Positions 11,368 through 23,400 of a DNA stretch of 64,000 nt are shown here, piece after piece (position 1 is the first letter of the stretch; the number at the start of each line of letters is the position of its first letter). Source of the stretch: Anagrus nilaparvatae (lineage: Eukaryota > Arthropoda > Insecta > Hymenoptera > Mymaridae). The notes beneath the pieces are model-generated. The model worked only from the letters and a program-made list of their open reading frames with translations. It was not told the origin of the DNA and ran no database searches. Location: NCBI GenBank assembly GCA_022575985.1, contig JAKSXM010000246.1, positions 12,852,001 to 12,916,000 on the forward strand, in the 5' to 3' direction. A program made the translations under genes and the position numbers.

Positions 11368-12145
11368 CCCTCCGTGGTGCAGGTGTAACGATATCGTTCC
11401 TCTACTTTTTACGACATAGCTGTATCTCAGACATGCGCAATAGGCCATGGTTGGTGACCCTTCCTAAAAAAACTTGGGACCATCTTATGAACGCCTACCA
11501 AGGTGCATCAGTTTTGGTTTAGCCGTTTTTTCGTACTGCGGGTGCAAAGTTGGCCTATGTACGATATCGTTACTGCTGCACCAGGACGTAACTTTTTTTA
11601 CTATTTTAATTTTTCAACAACCTTAATTTTTTTTTGCAAATTTTTTTTTAATTACCTACTAAAAGGTTAAACTTCATCCCCAAATAACTTTTTTGGACAA
11701 TAAATGCCCCTAGGGGGGGGTGTATAACCCAAAAAACCTTAAATTAAAAAAAAAATTTGTATTCGAAAAAAGGCTATTTTCATATTGCAAAATAATTATG
11801 GTTTTTGGAACGGAGCCAAATTTTGGCATTTTTTTTTAAAAGTATTATATATGAACCTTGAAACCCTACAATATTTTTTCTTAAAAACAATTTGGGCCAG
11901 AGATATGGCCTTTGGACCAAAAATTTAAAAAATGCTCGTTTTCCGCTGTTCTGAAATTTTTTGCGCAAAGCTGAGTAGACATTTTGGCCAAAACAGTTTT
12001 TTTTCCTACAACTGAAATGTTTATCTAAAACCTTAAAAAAAAAATTTGTCCAAAAATTATTTTTAAAGGAGCCAAAAATTGTTATTGTCGATATCGTTAC
12101 ACCTGCACCTGCGCGTAGGCAAAAACACAGCTGCACCACGGAGGG
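11368..12145. mobile_element. piggyBac-like non-autonomous element (TTAA target, CCC ends)
   Basis: The ends CCCTCCGTGGTGCAG and CTGCACCACGGAGGG are perfect complements, and both sides carry TTAA (11364-11367, 12146-12149). This is the canonical piggyBac arrangement. Sub-terminal inverted motifs (GTGTAACGATATCGTT against ATATCGTTACACCTGC) add to the hairpin. A 119-codon open frame on the minus strand is low-complexity and not transposase-like. The element is nested in 9768-12523. Confidence 0.85.
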
Positions 12146-12589
12146 TTAACAAGAAGGATTTAAAAATAAATTTTTTTTACATACTTTTGAGACATATAAA
12201 AAGTAATTAATAATAAAAAATAATTTGATTATTAAAAAAAAAAATTAGGTAAAACGACAGGAAGTTAAAGCATACATTATTAAGTTTAAAAAAATTTATC
12301 ATACTATGTACAGAGCCAATAGAAGTAGTACATAAAAAATTACTAATTACAATAATATAATAAAATTCATTCACTTTTAATGGATGCCCTGATCATTTTT
12401 TACCCTGTACTATAAAAACATCGTTTTTATTTTGTATTTTAGTTTTTGGTTGAAAATTAAACCAGTTTTTGGTTGAAAATCGCAGTATTTGGTTTAATAT
12501 TCAACCAAAGCAGCTCTACCGTGTATACATGAGTAATTCTCAGTGTAACTAATATAAAAGGCAGGTCAAAGTCTAGAATCTTAATCTCG

Positions 12590-14190
12590 ATGTGATACTT
12601 TTAAGGCAGGATTCGTAAATTCTGCGTCACTAAAGCGTCATTTTAAGCAGTTTAGGCAATTACTTGAAGATGATTCGCTTTACCATATTATGGGTGTTGC
12701 TGAATCGCACTTTAGTGACTAGTGACGTTTTAGATGATAGTATTATATCAATTAAAGGTTATAGCTCGATTAGGCAGGATCGCAATACACAAGGAGGCGG
12801 GGTCGTATTATTCATCATAAATAGTCTTCAAGCCACAATTCTAGCACGCTCTGACACAACTAAAAGTGGAAAACCAAATACTATTGAGTACCTTATGTGT
12901 TGCATCACAGGTAATAAAATTCCTCCAATCTTTGTCTGCTTAATTTACCATCCTTTTTATGTTTCCTTCGAAGATGATTCTCAGTTTATGTCGAATCTAC
13001 GTGATTTATGTTCTAATTACAGTCACAAGGTTGTTATGGGTGACCTAAGCACTGATTTATTCACTGACAGTAAAAACACAGACTTTGTAAAAGACATATT
13101 TAAAGATTTATCACTGAAAGTAATAAACCACTCAGCAACGAGACGTCCACCACGTCCAAAATTGGATTTATGTTATGTGCATAGACAGCAATGACGTAAT
13201 ACGTAACCATACTAATAAGATCCCTACCTTTCTGAGTGATCATAACCTCATTGATGCAGAAATAGAAATATTTATGCCAAAACCTCCTAAGGAGACATTT
13301 TCTTTTCGAGAATTAAATAACATCACACCTGAAGCTATCAATGAGATTCTGACTTGCCTGGATTGGTAGAATTTTACTACAACAAACATGAATTTGGATA
13401 ATGTTGTCTCCAGCCTTAGTAAAAACCTACAGACTGCAATAGATACACTGGCACTTCTTAAAACAATAAACCCTAGATAAACGAAATATCCCTGCATTGA
13501 TGACAATCTACAATTTTTAAAAACTAAACGTAAATCTATTGAGCGACGTTACCTTAATTCGAAAAACGCCTCTCTCTTAAATGAATTACTTTTACTCACT
13601 GAAGAGATACTTTCAGAGGTAGCTATTATGACTTCGTGCGAACCAGACTTGACGAAGTAATTGACATTAACTGTAATATTTTGCGTGAAATGAGAAACTT
13701 GGGAATCATACCAATCCCTCGCAAAGATCTTTATAGATTCTCCTTGGATGATCTAAATGTAAACTTTGTGTTTCAACATCACAAACGGAGAATTTCGATA
13801 GCACCTCTGAAATGATTGATTCTGCACCTCATAACGGTTTCAATTTCAAAGAGGTTACCTTGAATGACGTCATCTTTCTTCTCATTTTTCTTCGCAAGCT
13901 ACTGGTACTGATGGTATACCTCACATAGTCATTGCAAAGTCACTTCCCACAACTGGTCCTTATCTGGTAAAGCTTTCCAGCGAATCACTGACAGATGGAG
14001 CTTTTCTTACAGCGTGGAAAGGATCGCTATCAGTGGCCATTAAAAAGACATCTACTCCATCCTCACCATCAAATTTTCAGCCAGTAGCTTTACTATGCTT
14101 CTTAGCAAAGGTTCTTGAAAAGCTTGCTCAAGACCAGATTACTGACTATTTACAGCAAAACAAAATACACCTACAAGATTTACACCAAAA
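12590..14190 (+). pseudogene. CR1/L2-like LINE, endonuclease plus start of reverse transcriptase, frameshifted
   Basis: Reading across frames, the region gives an endonuclease/phosphatase-fold domain (HIMGVAESHF near 12690, then CLIYHPFY and VMGDLSTDL in a 176-codon frame at 12664-13194, then FLSDHNLID near 13220). After several stops come reverse-transcriptase start motifs SSQATGTDGIPHIVIAKSLP (about 13893-13950) and PVALLCFLAKVLEKL (about 14080). The frame breaks off at about 14190 before motif A and is joined to unrelated DNA. It is the same LINE family as the copy at 23.1-25.2 kb, which gives the matching SSQATGEDGLPQRIIAKSLP. The element is dead: stops, frameshifts and 3' truncation. Confidence 0.82.
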
Positions 14191-14199
14191 AGTTGACGA

Positions 14200-16800
14200 A
14201 ATGAACATTTTAATCTTTGCTGCAAAATTTTTTGTAAAAATCAATCTCTATGTTTAATTTAACCATTCAAGAGTTTTAAAAACTAACAAGGAAAAAAAAT
14301 GGACCACATAAGGATAATTTCTTTTTTTTTTTGAGGTCAATTTTTTCGTGTCAAATTTTATAGGGTGGTTAAACTTTTCGTGTTATTCGTTAAATTTTTC
14401 GTGTCAAATTGATATTAAAAATATACGTGTGAAAATCACTGATGGTCATATAGATGCCTATTCAAAAAATATGTTTATATTTTATTTTCTACGCAGTTTT
14501 CATGGTCCAAAATTCTTTGGTGGTAACTTTTGTGATGAACTTTCTATGGCAACATCTAAGGTAACGTCTAAACCAAAGATGAAACAAATTTTTAAGTGCT
14601 GTAAAAAAGAGAAAATCAAATCTGTAAAATTCTAAAAATTTTGGATTTGGACAAATGTAGCCATGGGCGTAATTCGTGGAATACGTGGTAGTGGTAAATC
14701 CAGCAGAGGATGAAGGGGACGATCACCCCCTCATGAAGACCAAAAATGTACAATGTACATGTACATTGAACAATGTAAATGTACATTGTACATGTTTTAA
14801 ATAAAATTTTATATAATTTAAAAAATGTTTATGTGCACTCGCAAATTTTTACTGAATTCGGCTTTCCATGAGAAAATTTCTAGAGCGCGTGAAATTTGTA
14901 TATAAGATTAAGTAATGAGATTTTAATGCAGAATTTTACGGGGACCGCGTGAAAATGTTGGTGCGCACCTCGTAACTTCATTGATTATAACCGATTAAGT
15001 TATTAAAATTAAAATTAAAATTTTTAGCTGAAAAGAGGAAAAATATCGTAAAATTTATTATAATTATCTGATATGGTCATATTGATAATTTTTATTTTGA
15101 AATTTATTTTTTTTTGCATATTGTATAATATTTAAAAATAATTATATGCGGTTGTTCTTTTTACTTTAAAATAAACATTGTATTTTTTAAATGTTTTTTC
15201 ATAACCTCTCGTAATTCTTTTTGATAAAAATATTTTCTTTTAAATTCAGATTGTGTTAACACCTTTATGAAGTTGCTCAAAATTTGCGGCACATTTTACA
15301 GAGTGACACAATGATACCCGCCCCGTACATTATTTTTATTTTTAGGCTTCTTTTTAGAGTCTTCTTATACTTAAATGCACTCTTTTATGAATATGTAAAA
15401 ATGTATCAAAAAAAGATCCAATATTTCAAATCCAACCTATTTTTGTGTGAATAAACATGTTTTTTATAAAATTTTTTTGATTATTTCTCATTTCCGTTTT
15501 TGAATTTTCAAAATAAAAGAAAACTTATTTTAACCTTCCCAATTACGTTAGTTTCAAAATGTTTCAATATTTTAGTATTTATGCTATTATGATTCCCAGG
15601 ATTTTTCGTAATATGAAATTTCGTTAAGGATTCATATTATTCATATTATTACTGTCCTTGTTTATCAAGTTGGTTTTAATTACTAAAAATTGAAAAGAAA
15701 ACAGTAAAACACAGCCAAAAACTAAATTTGGGTTTAAAACAAGCTAAAAATGAGACAAATTGAGACTTATTCAACCAACTGTATAAATTCTTCTCTAATA
15801 ATCCATACATTAAAAACAAGATTAATTAATATTTATTTATGATGATTAAAGAGAGATATTTATAATTGCCTTATCTTTAAATAAGAGCATGTATAAAAGA
15901 TACAATTTTAAAAATAATTTAAAACAGTATTTATTTTTTTCGTGAAAGCAGGTAAGTGTTAAAAAATAATCTTTGAAAAAAAAAAATAAAAAAAAAAATT
16001 AATTATTTTCCTTAATTTTATTATTTGGTTTTTGATCCTTAAAGAGGTACTTTTTTTAACCTAAATTTAAAACCTAAGTAATTACAGATCTTTTATTTGG
16101 TAGTAAACATATTTTGTAATTATTATTAATTAGTATATACACTTCTAAATATTTTTGAAACATATGTTATTTTCCCTTTCATTGAGAAACTGCCAAAAAT
16201 AGACAGCGTTTTTTTTTCAGTGTTACAATTGAATTAATAAAGAATACTGAGTATGAATTTTCTAGGCAAAGTAATTAACAAATTATAAAAATTAATATTA
16301 AATTTGGATATTTTATAATAGTGTAGCCCCGAACCCATATATTGTTGTCACCTATTTTTGATGTTAGATCAATTAAATTTTCCAATGAGTTATTTAATTT
16401 TATTGTTAATGAAATTCGATTTCACCAAACATGGTTCTGTTGCCCACTATAGGAATTTTTTTATTATTTTTCGCGGGCTTTTAACATTTTTATCTGTTAC
16501 TTGTGTTTTTTGGGTCCCTAAAACAAATATAGTATCTGTTTTTACGTAAAATTCACTAGTTGTCCACAAAAGAAAATATCAAAGAACCAAAAAAATAACC
16601 AAAAATTATTTTTTACGGAGAATTGAGTCATTTTGGGTAAAAATAGATTCGTTCAGAGACCCAAAAATCATAAGTAAATTTTCAGTAAAAACGGATTTCA
16701 TATTCGTATTCGGCATCTCAAAAAATGCAAAAACTCATTGGAAAATTTTATGGATCTATCAGCAAAAAAAATGACTACGATATAGAAATACAGACCTACA
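14200..16800. other. Repeat-derived and AT-rich intergenic DNA, no gene seen
   Basis: About 14330-14420 repeats the phrases TCGTGTCAAATT and AAATTTTTCGTG three times, resembling the interior of small MITEs. About 15250-15320 is a degenerate fragment (GTTAACACC, GCGGCACATTTT, ATGATACCCGC) of the palindromic element family at 37190-38365. A short palindrome (ATGTACATTG) occurs near 14750-14790. No gene was recognised. Confidence 0.45.
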
Positions 16801-16819
16801 CTCCCATGTAAAAAAATCG

Positions 16820-16890
16820 TCTAATAGCCAGCTAATAGCTGGCTAATAGCTAGCTAATAGCTGGCTAATAGCCGGCTATTAGCTGGCTAC
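16820..16890. repeat. 11-bp minisatellite
   Basis: Six or so units of CTGGCTAATAG and variants (AGCTAATAG, CCGGCTATTAG) stand immediately before the left arm of the palindromic element at 16896. The array may be part of that element's original end, since the right end stops short of it. Confidence 0.75.
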
Positions 16891-17499
16891 GATTTGGCTA
16901 CGAACTGGATACCAATTTATATTTTACAAATTTTCTTTGAAATTTTATTCCGGAAACTCTCACATCGAAAAAAGAATCTGTTTGCCGCAAGCGGGATTCC
17001 ATTTGCGAAAAACGGAAAAAACTTTTGCGACAAATAGATTTCTTTTTTTTAGTGCAGGATTGATAATTTTTTATCATTTTATAACTTTTTGATCTGCAAA
17101 AAAAATCATTCATCAATTTTGTATTTTTCTTCGGGAAGCCATTCCGATTCGCGTTTCATGATTTTTTTCCTTATCAATTTACATTTCCGCACCAACTCGT
17201 TTTGCCAAATTTTAAAGTTACTTCAAAAAATTAAACTTTTCTTCTTCCCAATGACATTTGAACTTTAAGAAATTACGAAAATAATTTTTCTCTGCGGAAA
17301 CGAGAAAGTTTCTCATCGTATGAAAAAATTTGTCCATGACCGAATTTCGGAAATTTTTTTCTTGTATAGACAATATTGTTACAAGAAAAAAAAACGCTGC
17401 CAAGTGATTGGCACTATGGTTCCTCATCAACAATAGCAAAATATTTATAATGGTCTATTTTATCTAATAAAAATGATGTTTTTTTAATTTTTTTATAAA

Positions 17500-18430
17500 T
17501 GAAAAATATTCAAAAAAAAAATTTGAAAAATTACGTATCAGATGGAAAAAATCCTTTAAAAACGATAATTCTAGATATTAGTACTTTCATAGAAATAAAT
17601 TAAGTACTAAGTCCAAAAAGAAAAAAAATTATTGTGTTTTTTTGATCTTTTTATACAAAAAATTTTGAAAAAAAAAATTTCAAAAAAATTACATATCAGA
17701 TAGAGAAATCCTTTAAAACCATAATTCTGGATATTAGTACTTTCATAGAAATAAATTAAGTACTACGTCCAAAAAGAAAAAAAATTATTGTGTTTTTTTA
17801 ATCTTTTTATACAAAAAATTTTGAAAAAAAAAATTTCGAAAAATTACATATCAAATGGAGAAATCCTTTAAAAACGATGATTCTGGATAGTAGAATTTTT
17901 CTAGAAATAAATTAGGTATTACGTCCAAAAAGAAAAAAAATTATTGTATTTTTTTAATTTTTTTATTAAAAAAATTTTGAAAAAAAAAAATATCGAAAAA
18001 TTACGTATCCGATGGAGAAATCCTTTACAAACGATAATTTTAGATATTCGTACTTTCATAGGAAAAAATTAAGTATTACGTCCTAAAATAAAAAAAATTT
18101 TGGCGTTTTTTGTATTTTTTGGAGACAAAAATTTTGAGAAAAAAATTTTGAAAAAATTAAGTATCAGGTCCAAAAAATTACTATAAACGATATTTCTAAA
18201 ACTAGTACTTCCACAGAAATAAATCAAGTACTGCGTCCAAAAAGAAAAAAAAAATTGTCATTTTTTGTATTTTTTGGTGAAAAAAATTTTGAGAAAAAAA
18301 TTTTCAAAAAATAAATTATAAGTTTCGATTTATCGAGTAAAAACGATACTTCTAGATATCAGTACTTTCATGGAAAAAAATGAGGTATTACATCCAAATT
18401 AAAAAAAAAAAAAAGTACCTCGAGATTTTT
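17500..18430. repeat. ~155-bp tandem array, six units
   Basis: The core phrase AGTACTTTCATAGAAATAAAT recurs with variation near 17579, 17737, 17890, 18045, 18205 and 18360, giving a period close to 155 bp. Each unit also holds an A-rich block of the type CCAAAAAGAAAAAAAATT and a T-rich block. Confidence 0.85.
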
Positions 18431-18505
18431 TGGTAAAAAAAATTTTGAAAAAAAAATTAGGTCTTAATGTCGTGTTGGCTGTGAAATATCACCGGTTACA
18501 GTCCA

Positions 18506-18517
18506 ACATACATACAT

Positions 18518-18563
<46 letters not shown>
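18506..18563. repeat. (CATA)n(CA)n microsatellite
   Basis: About seven CATA units followed by about eleven CA units. The same compound microsatellite stands at the same place in the element copies at 42424-42455 and 59045-59080, so it is part of the element. Confidence 0.9.
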
Positions 18564-18566
<3 letters not shown>

Positions 18567-19784
18567 GACTTTTTTTAAAAACCGGTTTTTTAGCTTCCTG
18601 AGGTCTCAAAACGTGCTTATATGCCAAAATATCGAAAATCAAAATTTCACCTATCACAAAGATTCCTCTATGAGGAACCAATTTCCGAAATTCGGTCATG
18701 GACAAATTTTTTCATACGATGAGAAACTTTCTCGTTTCCGCAGAGAAAAATTATTTTCGTAATTTGATAGAGTTCAAATGTCATTGGGAAGAAGAAAAGT
18801 TTAATTTTTTGAAGTAACCTTAAAATTTGGCAAAACGAGTTGGTGCGGAAATGTAAATTGATAAGGAATAAAATCATGAAACGCGAATCGGAATGGCTTC
18901 CCGAAGAAAAATACAAAATTGATGAATGATTTTTTTTGCAGATCAAAAAGTTATAAAATGATAAAAAATTATCAATCCTGCACAGAAAAAAAGAAATCTA
19001 TTTGTCGCAAAAGTTTTTACCGTTTTTCGCAAACGGAATCCCGCTTGCGGCAAACAGATTCTTTTTTCGATGTGAGAGTTTCCGGAATAAAATTTCAATG
19101 AAAATTTGTAAAATATAAATTGGTATCCAGTTCGTAGCCAAAATTTAATATTTCCAACTCATTTTAAAATTAATTAATTAATAATTATTTATTTTTTAGC
19201 AGTGATTGTTATCATTTTTTTAATATTTATACAGTTGTTTACACAAAAGTTGTGATAAAAACATATATCTTTTTGATAAGAAATAAAAATATTTGATTTC
19301 TGAGCTAACAATAATTTGCTTTATTTTTTCAATAAATTGCCCACGTTTCGAAGTCCTTCAGTCTTCATTATCAAGGCTCAAAATTTTACAATATTTTACA
19401 ATTTTATAAAAAATTTTTTTATACAATTCCAAATTTAAAATTAAAAATTAACTTTACCTTATAAAATATTTTTAAGTAAAGAATATATAACATTCTTCAC
19501 TGACAAGGGGAGTTCAATACTTTTGGAACACCAAATTACACCAAATGGTTACGGATGAGTTTGTTATGTTAAAAAAACATGCCGACTATTCTCCGTTCCT
19601 TCCAATGGGCCTTCTGGGCCTAGACACGCAGGACTCAATGTTATAAAATAGGATATTTTGGTAATTTTCAATGAAACGCCAAAACCTCGCAAATTAACCA
19701 AAATTCTTCTGGTTGGTCTAATTTTTTTGGTTTAAGTATCACCTTTCATAAGTAAAAAAAGGGTTTTTTGGGTCGCTGAAAACG

Positions 19785-20010
19785 AATTCCATGGATTTTC
19801 TAATAAAAAAATTAATCTTTTACCCTTATATTAGCTAAAAATACCCTCTAAAGGGGCATTTTTGCTATATTCAAACTTTCTGCGTTCAGGTTAGGTCCAA
19901 AGAGTTCAGACTAGACCCAAAGGGCTTCCCTATGGAGGGTAGTTTTAGCTAATATAAGGGTAAAATATTAATTTTTCATTAAAAAATCCATAAAATTCGT
20001 TTTCAGCGAC
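19785..20010. repeat. Imperfect inverted repeat upstream of the DUF4803-like gene
   Basis: AACGAATTCCATGGATTTTC to about 19862 is mirrored by about 19930-20008 (CATAAAATTCGTTTT). Shared inner motifs are ACCCTTATATTAGCTAAAA against TTTTAGCTAATATAAGGGT, with about 65 bp between the arms. Two more partial direct copies of the GGGTAGTTTTAGCTAAT motif follow near 20045 and 20205. The phrase GACCCAAAAAATCTATA recurs near 20275 and 35785, so this belongs to a dispersed, worn repeat. Confidence 0.6.
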
Positions 20011-20444
20011 GCAAAAAGTGCGATTATAACGAAAACACCCCTTTTAGGGGGTAGTTTTAGCTAATTTAGGGGTTAAATATTAATGTTACCTTAAGAAATC
20101 TTCAAGATTCTTAATTAGCGAGCCTAAAAACCCTTGGAAACCAATTCTTGGATAAATCTATTGACTTAGAAGGTGATGATATCAAAAATACTCCCTTTCG
20201 GGGGTAGTTTTTGCAAATTTAAGGGTGAAGAGCAATTTTCTTTACCAAATGACCCCGATTTTCGTGTTCAGCGACCCAAAAAATCTATACTAGAGCAATT
20301 CTCGTATTTGCAACCGTAAGTGTAGGCAAACCCGTATTTTGATTGGAGTATACCTGAAACAAACCAATTGCTAAAGCCCAACTACAACTATAATATTTAT
20401 ATTGCATTAATAATAATTAAATTTTTTTTTAAAGCTATTTCAAT

Positions 20445-23400
20445 ATGAAGCTACATTTGAAATTTAATGTCATCGCTCTGTTGATTCTGGCATATCAACA
20501 AACATGCACAGGAAATCCTTTAGCAGTTATCATGGCCGTTAAATATATTGGTGATAAAGTTTCCATAGGCACTGAATTTATTACGACAGCAATGAACAAG
20601 GATGATACTTCACAAATATTGGAAAAAGTAAATGATATGGTTAAGGATCTTGATTATATTAAACGAAAGATTGAAGATTCTACAGTGATTATGTTTCAAA
20701 AATTATTGCCAGAAATAGCAGCAATACAGAGTTTAGAAATATTGAAAAATGAAATTGGTAGATCAATTGAAAAAGTAAATCAAGAATACGAAGTACACTT
20801 TTTAAAATATTCAAAAGTAGATTTTTCCAAAATTAACTCAGCGTTAGAGGAAACAATATTTAATTGGTCTTTTAGAATGATCAATGATAGGACTGATAAT
20901 CATTTGGAATCTTATTTACTAAACATTCAAAGACTGTACAATAAATATCTTAAAAAACTGATTGAATTAATAAACGTAAGTTAAATTTTAAATTAGCAAC
21001 AAAAAAAAATTTTTTATAATTTATTTATTGATTGGTAATGGTGGGGAATTTCACTTTGAGTGAAAAAAAGTAAACCTCAAAATACTTTGATCCTGAGATT
21101 TACAGACCTCCAAGGGCCTTCGTCTTTGATTGGCGGCCTGTTAATGACAAAAAAGAACATTTTTATCAACTTTTTAGTCAAACTCCAGATACTCCTGTGG
21201 TGAAACGAATCTGTCAAGATGGTCGTGATACGTCTCAGTCAACGCATTACTGATTATACAATATACTTACTTATGGAATTCATTCTATCTAGAACATCGT
21301 TTTGATTGATGTGGGCAAAACGGCGCCAAAAATAAAATTTTTTTTTTTTTAATTTTAAATTTTTTAGTGGTTTAAACAAAATTGAGAGATATATCCTTTA
21401 TATATTTTTTTGAACTCCTTGTAGGCTAATTTTTCATTTAAAACCGTTTATGAAAACAAATATTTATAAAATATATAATTAAATATTACCCGAGTCAAAA
21501 CACGGAAAGAGAGGGGGCTAAAATGATAGACAACAATATGATTTTAGTAGGAATTTATTATGAATAATAAATGCGATCTTTTTGGAACAAGATATTTCTT
21601 TAATGTTTTTACATCGACGTTTCGGAGATCTGTGTCTCCCTTTTCAAGATCTGAAAATACAATGCATACAATTTGTATAAACAATTTTTTACAAAAAAAT
21701 TTTTTTTTTTTTTTTTTTTTTTTTATTACAGAAAAACTAAATTTTCAAAATAATTAAATATATAATAATAAACTTACGAAAATTTAAAAAATATCTTTTT
21801 GAATTAGACACATAATATTATACAATAAACATTATAAAATTTTTTTAAAAAACTTTTTTAAAAAATTTTTTTATATATATAGAAAACAATAATAAACTGT
21901 AATTTTAGTTATAAGAGTTTCTGTTCTCACTGCTAATGAAGTACTAAAATCTATTAAATTTAAAAAGTTTAAAGGTTCACCGATTCATACGTTAACAAAA
22001 ATTTTTTTATTATTAGACAAGGAGAAAAAGGTTTTTTTATATATTGAAAGAATTTGAGTAAGATAAACAAAATTGAATATTTTTTTTAATTACTAATGTA
22101 TAGGAATCAAGGGTTAAGAGTTTATAGCTCAAGTACCTAGAAATTACATAAAGTATATAAATTTAAAGATCTTATGTCACAGCTGTAATTTTATGTAGCT
22201 CTAATGAGATTGAAATATTTTTTTCTTTGATTTTTTTCTTTAACGTATTTTTAAACTATTTTTTATATAAAAAAAAGAGAAAACGCGAAACAAAGTTTTA
22301 AAATCGTAATAAAAAAGCAAAACAGCTCTACTGTCTGTTTTTTGGAATGCTAAATCCAAATCTGGGTTTATAAAAACTCAGAAACGAGGGTGATACCCTG
22401 TAATCTACAAAATGTGCGATCTGAGTATTCTGTTTTTTACTCCCGTGATTTAAAATGTACTATTTTCGTATAAAATTTGTTGTCATACTTTTGCCCGTTA
22501 AAATTTTTTTTCTTCAATACAACTGAAAAGTTTTTTTATGATTATTTTATAAATTTGGGATATAAGTTTTACTCTTTAAGGAGATGGTAAATAAATTGCA
22601 TAATAGTCACATTCCTAAAAAAACCACTAAACTAATATAAATTATTTTAAATGTGCACTGAATATCAGTTATTAAAATTGTTATTAAAATTGAAGAAAAG
22701 AATGCTTCTATCAATCCGAATAAAAAAAAAAATGTAATTTTAATAGACCTGCATTAGGAAATCAATCAAAAATAATTCAAGCTAATGATATGTAAAAAAT
22801 TATACCCAATCAATTTAATATCTTATTGTTATCATTTCCGTAGCATTATCACAAAAATTATGTTTTAGAGAAACAAAAACCGATGTGTAACTTCTGGACA
22901 ATCAGCTCAACTAACGATCGCTTATGAATATTCCAATTTTGCTTTACTTCAATTAAAAGGATTTTTGATTATCAAATATTCGAATGAAATATTAGGAGCA
23001 AGGAATTCAGGTAAGAAATAAAGAATTTTTGGCTTCTATACTATTTTTACGATTAAGTAATTGGAATATACTACCGTACTGATGAAGGAAAGCACTATCT
23101 CCTTTAGCCCGAAACACCTTTTACCAAGAGCAAATAAGTGATGCACTTAATAATAACCAAGACATCTGGCGCAAATTAAAACATCTAGGGCTATTGCCTA
23201 AACCCAAAAACGATCTCCATGGTTTCTTGCTTAATGATACAAACGCTTACTTTGCTAGTGTCTCTACATCACCCTCAGAAAACCTTGCAAATGCTGAGGA
23301 GCTTATTGCTAACTGCTCTAATGATGGTTTTAATTTTATTGAAGTTACTCCAGATGATGTGATTTTGGCTGTCAAGCACTTCAGTTCCCAGGCTACTGGG

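Larger units (their letters stand above)
9768..12523. mobile_element. TA-target TIR transposon (mariner-like ends), composite of 2.76 kb
   Basis: The left end CACGGTAGAGCTGCTTTGG and its inverse complement at 12505-12523 are flanked by TA, as in Tc1/mariner elements. The inverted repeats run inward for over 200 bp (about 9768-10056 and 12300-12523). The left arm carries extra copies of a GGTTGAATATTCAACC-type sub-repeat that the right arm lacks. Between the arms lie three foreign pieces annotated separately: a MITE, a family-A repeat and a piggyBac-like element. No transposase frame remains. Confidence 0.8.
17390..18680. mobile_element. Tandem-repeat element, rolling-circle (Helentron/HINE)-like architecture, copy 1
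   Basis: One end carries a hairpin (CTGCCAAGTGATTGGCA) followed by TGGTTCCTCA; the other end is TGAGGAACCA. Between lie about six units of a roughly 155-bp minisatellite, a CATA/CA microsatellite and a block with ACCGGTTTTTTAGCTTCCTG. Short sub-terminal inverted repeats, a terminal stem-loop and a central tandem array are the published layout of non-autonomous Helentron elements such as Drosophila DINE-1. The match here is by architecture only. The element sits exactly at the centre of the palindrome at 16896-19139. Other copies are at 41156-42570 and 57774-59175, with worn fragments at 27780-28000 and 35980-36220. Confidence 0.6.
16896..19139. mobile_element. Palindromic (foldback-like) element with ~450-bp arms
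   Basis: The left arm starts GGCTACGAACTGGATACC, and the right arm ends with the complement GGTATCCAGTTCGTAGCC at 19139. The arms match almost base for base inward to CGAATTTCGGAAATT (about 17341-17355) and AATTTCCGAAATTCGG (about 18680-18695). Removing the central insertion (17361-18680) leaves arms that meet with almost no loop. Short open frames in both arms (16898-17116, 18919-19101) encode nearly the same peptide only because the arms are copies. No transposase and no clear target duplication are seen. Confidence 0.8.

Noticed and set aside
11780..12139. 119-codon minus-strand open frame
   Set aside because: Low-complexity Phe/Lys-rich product inside a piggyBac-like element; no transposase motif.
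12664..13194. 176-codon open frame as a host gene
   Set aside because: It has LINE endonuclease motifs and is followed by matching reverse-transcriptase remnants.
17500..18430. CRISPR-like array
   Set aside because: The repeat unit is about 155 bp without unique spacers, in a eukaryotic transposon.
18430..18762. 110-codon open frame with Thr-His-Ile repeats
   Set aside because: It is a translation of the CATA/CA microsatellite and flanking transposon sequence; the same happens at 58968-59180 and 42355-42537.
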